Shown here piece after piece: positions 59,239 to 64,000 of a stretch of DNA of 64,000 nt. Source of the stretch: Sphingobium cyanobacteriorum (GTDB lineage: Bacteria > Pseudomonadota > Alphaproteobacteria > Sphingomonadales > Sphingomonadaceae); assembly GCF_030580935.1 (NCBI RefSeq), contig NZ_JAUQOM010000001.1:62001-126000 (forward strand), given 5' to 3'. How positions within the stretch are numbered: position 1 is the stretch's first letter; every line of letters begins with the position of its first letter. The notes below the pieces were generated by a model. That model searched no databases. It saw only the letters and a list, made by a program, of their open reading frames with translations, and was not told where the DNA came from. The position numbers and the translations under genes were made by a program.

Positions 59239-62200
59239 TCAGGGGTTCACCATCGCGCCCATCGCCACATAATCGAGCTTGCCCGTGCCCAGCACCGGCA
59301 GCGCGTCCACTTCGCGAATGTCGCGGGGGATCGCCAGTTCGGTGACGCCATTGGCGCGGCCCCAGGCCTGGAGGTCGCTGGCCTTCGCCCCCTTGCGCGT
59401 GGTCAGCAGCACCAGTTGCTCGCCCTTGCGCGGATCGGGGCGGGTGACGACCGCATGTTCGGCGTCGGGCCACAGCGCGGCGGCATAGCCCTCCACCGCC
59501 GGCAGCGAGATCATCTCGCCGCCGATCTTGGCGAAGCGCTTGGCCCGGCCCCTTATGGCGACGAAGCCGTCCGCATCGATCGTCACGATGTCCCCGGTGT
59601 CATGCCAGCCGCCTTCGGGCGGTTGCAGCAGGCCGGGGGCGTCGGCCTTCATATAGCCGGCCATGATGTTGGGGCCACGGATCGACAGGCGACCGCCCTC
59701 CGAGATGCCCGGCACATCATCCAGCCGCGCCTCGATCCCCGGCAGCAGCCGGCCCACGGTGCCGGCGCGGAAGTGCATCGGCGTGTTGACCGCGATCACC
59801 GGCCCGGCCTCGGTCGCGCCATAGCCTTCCAGGATGCGCAGGCCGAACTTGTCGGCATAGGCCTTGCGCGTTTCGTCGCGCACCCGCTCCGCCCCCGCGA
59901 AAATGTAGCGCAGCGAATAGAAGTCGTAGCCATGCGCCATCCGGGCATAGCCCGACAGGAAGGTGTCGGTGCCGAACAGGATGGTCGCATTGCTGTCATA
60001 GGCGAGCGCGGGCACGATCCGGTAGTGGAGCGGGCTGGGATAGAGCAGGGTTTTTACCCCGTGCAGGATCGGCAGCAAGGTGCCGCCGGTCAGGCCGAAG
60101 CTGTGGAACACGGGCAAGGCATTCAGCACCGTGTCGGCCGCGTTGAAATCGATCCGCGCGGCGAGCTGGCGGCAGTTGGACAGGAGGTTGCGGTGGGTCA
60201 GCACCACCCCCTTGGGCAAGCCTTCCGATCCGCTGGTGAACAGGATCACCGCCGGCGCGTCGGGCGCGATGCGCAAGCGCCTGTGGCTGCGGGCGGCGAA
60301 GCGGCTGGCGACGAGCGCGCGCAGCTTTGCCCCGGTGCCGATGCCGGCGCCGACCTCCTCCAGCCAGAGGATGGTGATCCCCTCCCCTGCCAGCGCCGCG
60401 ACGACATCGCCCAGCTTGGCCTGATCGACGAAGGCGCGCGCGGTGACGATGGTGCGGATCGCCGCCGCCGTGCAGGCCGCCTTCAAATTGGTGAGGCCGG
60501 CGGTATAGTTGAGCATCGCCGGCACCCGGCCATGCGCCTGCAAGGCGAAGAAGGTCGCGACCACGGCGGACACATTGGGCAGCAGCACGCCGACCGCCTC
60601 CCCCTGGGCCGTCACCTTGGCGAGCGGTCGCCCAAGCGCCAGGCTGCCGACCACCAGCCGGTCGTAGCTCATCGGCTCGCGCTTGATATCCTCCACCACC
60701 GCCGCCTTGCCGCCATGGATGTGCCGCGCGTCGAGCAGCGCTTCGAACAGCGTTTCCTCGGTCCGTGAGGTGGCGAAGATCATCGTGCTCATTTCGTCAT
60801 AGAGGCGGCGGCCGGCGATGGCGCGGCGCGTGCGCGCGGTCATTTCGCCCTCTATGCTGAACCGGCGCGGCGGCAGGACGGTCAGACGGATCCTGGGGAA
60901 GCTGCGCAGCCGTACCTTGCCGCGCAGGCGCGAAAAGGGCGTGAATTGCGCGCCGTCGATGCGAACCGGGATGATCGGTGCATCGGCCTTGTCAGCGACC
61001 ATGCCGGGGCCGTCGAATATCTTCATCAGCGCGCCGGTGACGGTGATGCGGCCTTCGGGGAAGATGACGAGCGTGCGGCCTTCGCGCACTGCCTTCACCA
61101 TCGCCTTGGCCGCCATCGGGTTGGTCGGATCGACCGGGAAGGCGTCGAACAGCGGCAGGAAGGGCTGGACCCACCAGGCCCTGGCGATGCGGGTATGAAC
61201 GGCGAAGGTCGGCTTGCCCGGCAGGAAGGCGGCAAGCAGCAGCCCGTCGAGGAAGGAGACATGGTTGACCACGACCACGGCCGGGGTACCGGCCTGGGGC
61301 ATATGCTCCGCGCCGCTGACCTCGACGCGGTAGAGCAGGCGCAGAAGCCCCCGGAAGATTGCCTTGATCACGGTTTCGGGCAGCAACCAGCAGGAAATGA
61401 GCGCGATCGTCAGCGTGGCGAAGCCCAGCGCGCCGATGATGCCCGGCACGCTCTCACCCCGCGCCAGCATCAGCGTCACGACCAGCACGACAGCGACACT
61501 GACCGCCGCATTGACGATATTGTTGGCGGCGATGGTGCGCGACCGCTCCTCGCGCGGGGCGTGGGTCTGGAGGATGGCGTAGAGCGGCACGATGAACATG
61601 CCGCCGGCAAAGGCGATGCCGAACAGGTCGAACAGGATGCGCCAGCTACCCGCCGACGCCACGAAGCTGGCGATGCCGGCTTCCGCGACCATCGGGCGAT
61701 AGGCGCTGGTGGAGAGCCACAGGTCGATCATGCAACCGGCCAGCACCAGCGCGGACGCCGGTACGTAGCGCGCCGACACTTCGCCGGCGAGCAGGCGGTT
61801 AACGAGAAGCGAGCCGAGCGCGACGCTCAGCGAGAATACCAGCAGAAACAGGGTCGCGACTTCCTGCTTTGCATGCAGGACGCCGCTGACCAGCGGACCG
61901 AATTCCGACAGGAGCACCGCGCCGATCGCGAAGAACCAGCTTATCCCCAGGATCGAAAGCCACACGCCCCGGCCATGACGGGCCGCCTTGAGGATGCGCC
62001 AGGTGCTGCGGAAGATGTTGCGGTCGACATGCAGCCCCTGCGCCACCGGCGGCGCGGACGGGACGGCCAGACTGGCGACCAAGCCGAGCAGCGCGACGCC
62101 GATTGCCGTCAGGCCCGCCGTCTGCGCGGGGATCACCCCGGCGAGCAACTGGCCGCTCAGGATCGCGATAAAGGTGCCCGCCTCGATCAGGCCGGTGCCG

Positions 62201-62634
62201 CCCATCATTTCATGCGGGTGGAGATGTTGCGGCAGGATCGAGAATTTGACCGGACCGAAGATGGTGGAATGCAGGCCCATCAGGAACAGGCAGGTCAGCA
62301 GAAGCGGCACCGATTCCAGCCAGAAACCGATCAGCGCCAGCGTCATGATGCCGACCTCCGCCGCCTTGACCGCGCGCACCAGCTTCGCCTTGTCCCAGGC
62401 GTCGGCAATCTGGCCGGCCAGCGCGGAAAAGAGGAAGTAGGGCAGGATGAACAGGCCCGTCGCGATCGTCGCCAGTAGTTCCGCCTTGCCCGGTTCCGCC
62501 CGGAACAGCGCGAAATTGGCCAGGAACAGCAAGGCGAACTTCAACAGATTATCGTTGAACGCGCCCAGGAACTGGACGACGAACAGAGGCGCGAAGCGCC
62601 GTTTTCCCAGCAGCGACAGATCAGGTGCGGACAT
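59239..62634 (-). CDS. aas: Aas-like fusion: lysophospholipid transporter + acyltransferase + acyl-ACP synthetase
   Basis: A 1131-residue three-domain protein. Residues 1-400 form an LplT-type MFS flippase (FLGAFNDNLLKFALLFL at the start). A PlsC acyltransferase follows (NHVSFLDG near 460 and FPEGRIT near 525). The C-terminal adenylate-forming domain has TSGSEGLPKGVVLTHRN near 803, GYGATEAGPV near 940 and FAKIGGEM near 1035. It should import 2-acyl-lysophospholipid, activate a fatty acid and re-acylate it. The ATG at 62634 (MSAPDL) is chosen over upstream starts in the operator region. The gene is divergent from a TetR regulator. Confidence 0.92.
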   Translation of the reverse strand: MSAPDLSLLGKRRFAPLFVVQFLGAFNDNLLKFALLFLANFALFRAEPGKAELLATIATGLFILPYFLFSALAGQIADAWDKAKLVRAVKAAEVGIMTLALIGFWLESVPLLLTCLFLMGLHSTIFGPVKFSILPQHLHPHEMMGGTGLIEAGTFIAILSGQLLAGVIPAQTAGLTAIGVALLGLVASLAVPSAPPVAQGLHVDRNIFRSTWRILKAARHGRGVWLSILGISWFFAIGAVLLSEFGPLVSGVLHAKQEVATLFLLVFSLSVALGSLLVNRLLAGEVSARYVPASALVLAGCMIDLWLSTSAYRPMVAEAGIASFVASAGSWRILFDLFGIAFAGGMFIVPLYAILQTHAPREERSRTIAANNIVNAAVSVAVVLVVTLMLARGESVPGIIGALGFATLTIALISCWLLPETVIKAIFRGLLRLLYRVEVSGAEHMPQAGTPAVVVVNHVSFLDGLLLAAFLPGKPTFAVHTRIARAWWVQPFLPLFDAFPVDPTNPMAAKAMVKAVREGRTLVIFPEGRITVTGALMKIFDGPGMVADKADAPIIPVRIDGAQFTPFSRLRGKVRLRSFPRIRLTVLPPRRFSIEGEMTARTRRAIAGRRLYDEMSTMIFATSRTEETLFEALLDARHIHGGKAAVVEDIKREPMSYDRLVVGSLALGRPLAKVTAQGEAVGVLLPNVSAVVATFFALQAHGRVPAMLNYTAGLTNLKAACTAAAIRTIVTARAFVDQAKLGDVVAALAGEGITILWLEEVGAGIGTGAKLRALVASRFAARSHRRLRIAPDAPAVILFTSGSEGLPKGVVLTHRNLLSNCRQLAARIDFNAADTVLNALPVFHSFGLTGGTLLPILHGVKTLLYPSPLHYRIVPALAYDSNATILFGTDTFLSGYARMAHGYDFYSLRYIFAGAERVRDETRKAYADKFGLRILEGYGATEAGPVIAVNTPMHFRAGTVGRLLPGIEARLDDVPGISEGGRLSIRGPNIMAGYMKADAPGLLQPPEGGWHDTGDIVTIDADGFVAIRGRAKRFAKIGGEMISLPAVEGYAAALWPDAEHAVVTRPDPRKGEQLVLLTTRKGAKASDLQAWGRANGVTELAIPRDIREVDALPVLGTGKLDYVAMGAMVNP

Positions 62635-62760
62635 GGACAGATACCCCCGTGGCGCAGAGCGATAAGCAGGAAACAGAAATAGGCCGTTAATGGGATTGAT
62701 GCGGTCGCCCTGGCGCCACTCTATCACCCCATATCCGGTGGAGATGTTGATAGTTGTAAA

Positions 62761-62798
62761 TTGAACAGTGATCAATTAAAAAATTAGACAGTGTTCAA
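62761..62798. promoter_or_regulatory. Paired TetR-type operator palindromes
   Basis: Two related imperfect palindromes: TTGAACAGTGATCAA (62761-62775) and TTAGACAGTGTTCAA (62784-62798). The second is in the opposite orientation, so both fit TTGAACAsTGwTCAA-like symmetry, with centres 23 bases apart. They lie just before the TetR gene and about 130-160 bases from the divergent aas start, in the AT-rich intergenic region. Confidence 0.65.
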
Positions 62799-62819
62799 TT
62801 AAGTTTCTAAAGCCTGTTC

Positions 62820-63425
62820 ATGGGCAGACGATCCGACCATAGCCGCGCCGAACTGGAAGCGCTGATCCTGGCAGAAGGCCAGCGGCTGATGGCCGAGGGC
62901 GGCTTCGCCCGCTTCTCCGCGCGGGAGGTCGCCAAGCGTATCGGCTATGCCGTGGGCACGCTCTATAATGTGTTCGGCAGCTATGACCTGCTGCTGGCGA
63001 CGATCAACACCGTCACCTTCGAAGATTGGGCCAAGCATCTGGAAGCCAGGCTGGCGCGCGCCAGCGATGACCGGATCGCCGCACTGGTGGAGGGCTATTT
63101 CAGCTTTGCCGCCGACCATCCGAACCTGTGGAGCGCGATCTACGACCATCGCCTGCCCACCGACATGGCCATGCCCGACGCGCTGGCCGCGCGGCGCGGC
63201 GTGCTGACCGACATCGTCGTGCGGGAAGTCGCGACCGTGCTGCCCGATGCGGGGAAGGATCGCGCGCCGCGCCTCGCCCGGTCGCTGGTGGCGACGGTGC
63301 ATGGCCATTGCGCCTTCGCGCTCAACGGCAGCTTTGCGCTGATGGGGGAGACGGCCCCGCTGGACATGGCGACGGCGCGGGTGAAGGAAGCGCTCGCCGC
63401 CGCTGGCGCGACGCTGCCGGCATAG
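62820..63425 (+). CDS. TetR/AcrR-family transcriptional regulator
   Basis: A 201-residue regulator. The helix-turn-helix is RFSAREVAKRIGYAVGTLYNVFGSYDLLLATIN, followed by a C-terminal ligand domain (YFSFAADHPNLWSAIYDHRL) typical of the WHG-type TetR family. It is divergent from the aas-like gene and next to its candidate operators, so it likely represses both; a fatty acid or acyl-CoA/ACP ligand is an inference. Confidence 0.9.
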   Translation: MGRRSDHSRAELEALILAEGQRLMAEGGFARFSAREVAKRIGYAVGTLYNVFGSYDLLLATINTVTFEDWAKHLEARLARASDDRIAALVEGYFSFAADHPNLWSAIYDHRLPTDMAMPDALAARRGVLTDIVVREVATVLPDAGKDRAPRLARSLVATVHGHCAFALNGSFALMGETAPLDMATARVKEALAAAGATLPA

Positions 63426-63427
63426 CT

Positions 63428-63802
63428 TCAGCGCACATCATTGTCCTTGCCGGTCGTCCGGTCGCCAAGACCTGAAACCAGGTCGTGCAGGCGCGGACGG
63501 ACGGGCGCATTGTCATGCATGACCATCAACGGATCAACGATCTTCGCGAAGCGAAGGCCGCACAGGTCGCGCCGCACCCACATCACCCGCGCTTCCATAT
63601 CCAGGCCCCTGGCGCGCAACCGCACCCGGCTGCCCGTACTGAAACCCGACGGATGCTCCAGCAGGCAGCCGCCGGACGAAATATCGCCGACAATCACCGT
63701 GCGGTGGCCGGCGGCGCCCTCGATCAGTTCCGCCTCGAATGCGGTAACGAAACGCGGGTGCCGTCTCCGTTCGAAATAGGCGACCAGTGGGTCGGTAGTC
63801 AT
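63428..63802 (-). CDS. PilZ-domain protein
   Basis: A 124-residue protein with the PilZ motifs RRRHPRF (RxxxR, near residue 12) and DISSGGCLLE (DxSxxG, near residue 40), which bind cyclic di-GMP in active members. The C-terminal third is not conserved. It is convergent with the TetR gene, ending two bases after it. The effector function is unknown; motility or surface-polysaccharide control is the usual role of such proteins. Confidence 0.88.
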   Translation of the reverse strand: MTTDPLVAYFERRRHPRFVTAFEAELIEGAAGHRTVIVGDISSGGCLLEHPSGFSTGSRVRLRARGLDMEARVMWVRRDLCGLRFAKIVDPLMVMHDNAPVRPRLHDLVSGLGDRTTGKDNDVR

Positions 63803-64000
63803 GACAGCATACCTTCAAAAGCGCCCGGAGGCCGCCGGACCGGCCGGCGGCTTGCAAAGCGCGGACATGGGCAGATTGAGCGAGCGCCTGGGGATGCTGC
63901 CGCAACGCCGGCGCGTTCGATCTGGATGACATCCAGCTCTTGACCAGTTTTGCTAACAAAGGATTAACGTCGCCATGGTCGCGCCGGGCATCCGCCCACC

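Noticed and set aside
63975..64000. ATG with AAAGGA upstream at the right edge
   Set aside because: A gene may begin here, but only eight codons are visible, too few to support a feature.

Overview
The window is a GC-rich alphaproteobacterial chromosome segment, most likely from a Sphingomonadaceae member (Sphingobium/Sphingomonas type). The evidence is a TonB-dependent receptor beside catabolic enzymes, the alphaproteobacterial gene orders trpF-trpB-trpA-accD-folC and aroA-cmk-rpsA-ihfB, a FYDLN-acid protein, a KdpFABCDE system with its sensor and regulator, and frequent GTG/TTG starts with ATGA overlaps. No plasmid, phage, insertion sequence or CRISPR array was found.

Bases 1-18,300 look accessory and catabolic. 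They hold a GMC-type FAD alcohol dehydrogenase, an SDR dehydrogenase, a TonB-dependent receptor behind an unusually AT-rich leader, an MFS carrier, and a glcB-glcD-glcE-glcF-glcG operon (glycolate to glyoxylate to malate) divergent from a LysR regulator. A cytochrome P450/DUF1214 pair with a second SDR follows. Together they suggest uptake and oxidation of an alcohol- or ether-type carbon source feeding glyoxylate into malate; the substrate is inferred, not shown.

Bases 18,300-25,200 hold a CAU-anticodon tRNA, a WalW-like polysaccharide deacetylase relative, a histidine kinase-like protein with an eroded ATP-binding half, an Lrp/AsnC regulator and two tandem paralogous secreted repeat proteins. 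Bases 25,400-45,000 are mostly core genes: gyrA, a GT2 glycosyltransferase, an LpxL-like acyltransferase, trpFBA-accD-folC, an AmpG-like carrier with a TPR membrane protein, an orphan receiver, an RluB-type pseudouridine synthase with a long repetitive tail, and rsmD. They also include an NsrR/globin nitric-oxide module with a near-consensus NsrR operator, a GFA enzyme, and a UvrD/PcrA helicase.

Bases 45,000-51,060 contain two identical tRNA-Ala(GGC) genes, the aroA-cmk-rpsA-ihfB block, and a tRNA-Leu(UAA) gene interrupted by a 219-bp group I intron. Bases 51,100-59,100 (minus strand) are the high-affinity potassium operon: a 27-residue membrane peptide, kdpF, kdpA, kdpB, kdpC, kdpD, kdpE. 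The kdpA frame lacks a stop at the expected place and runs about 590 bp into kdpB. Bases 59,200-64,000 hold a three-domain Aas-like lysophospholipid transporter/acyltransferase/acyl-ACP synthetase, a divergent TetR regulator with paired operator-like palindromes, and a PilZ protein.

The best leads are the tRNA-Leu group I intron, the kdpA read-through, the NsrR operator overlapping the apparent globin ATG together with the altered cysteine spacing of NsrR, and the degenerate histidine kinase.
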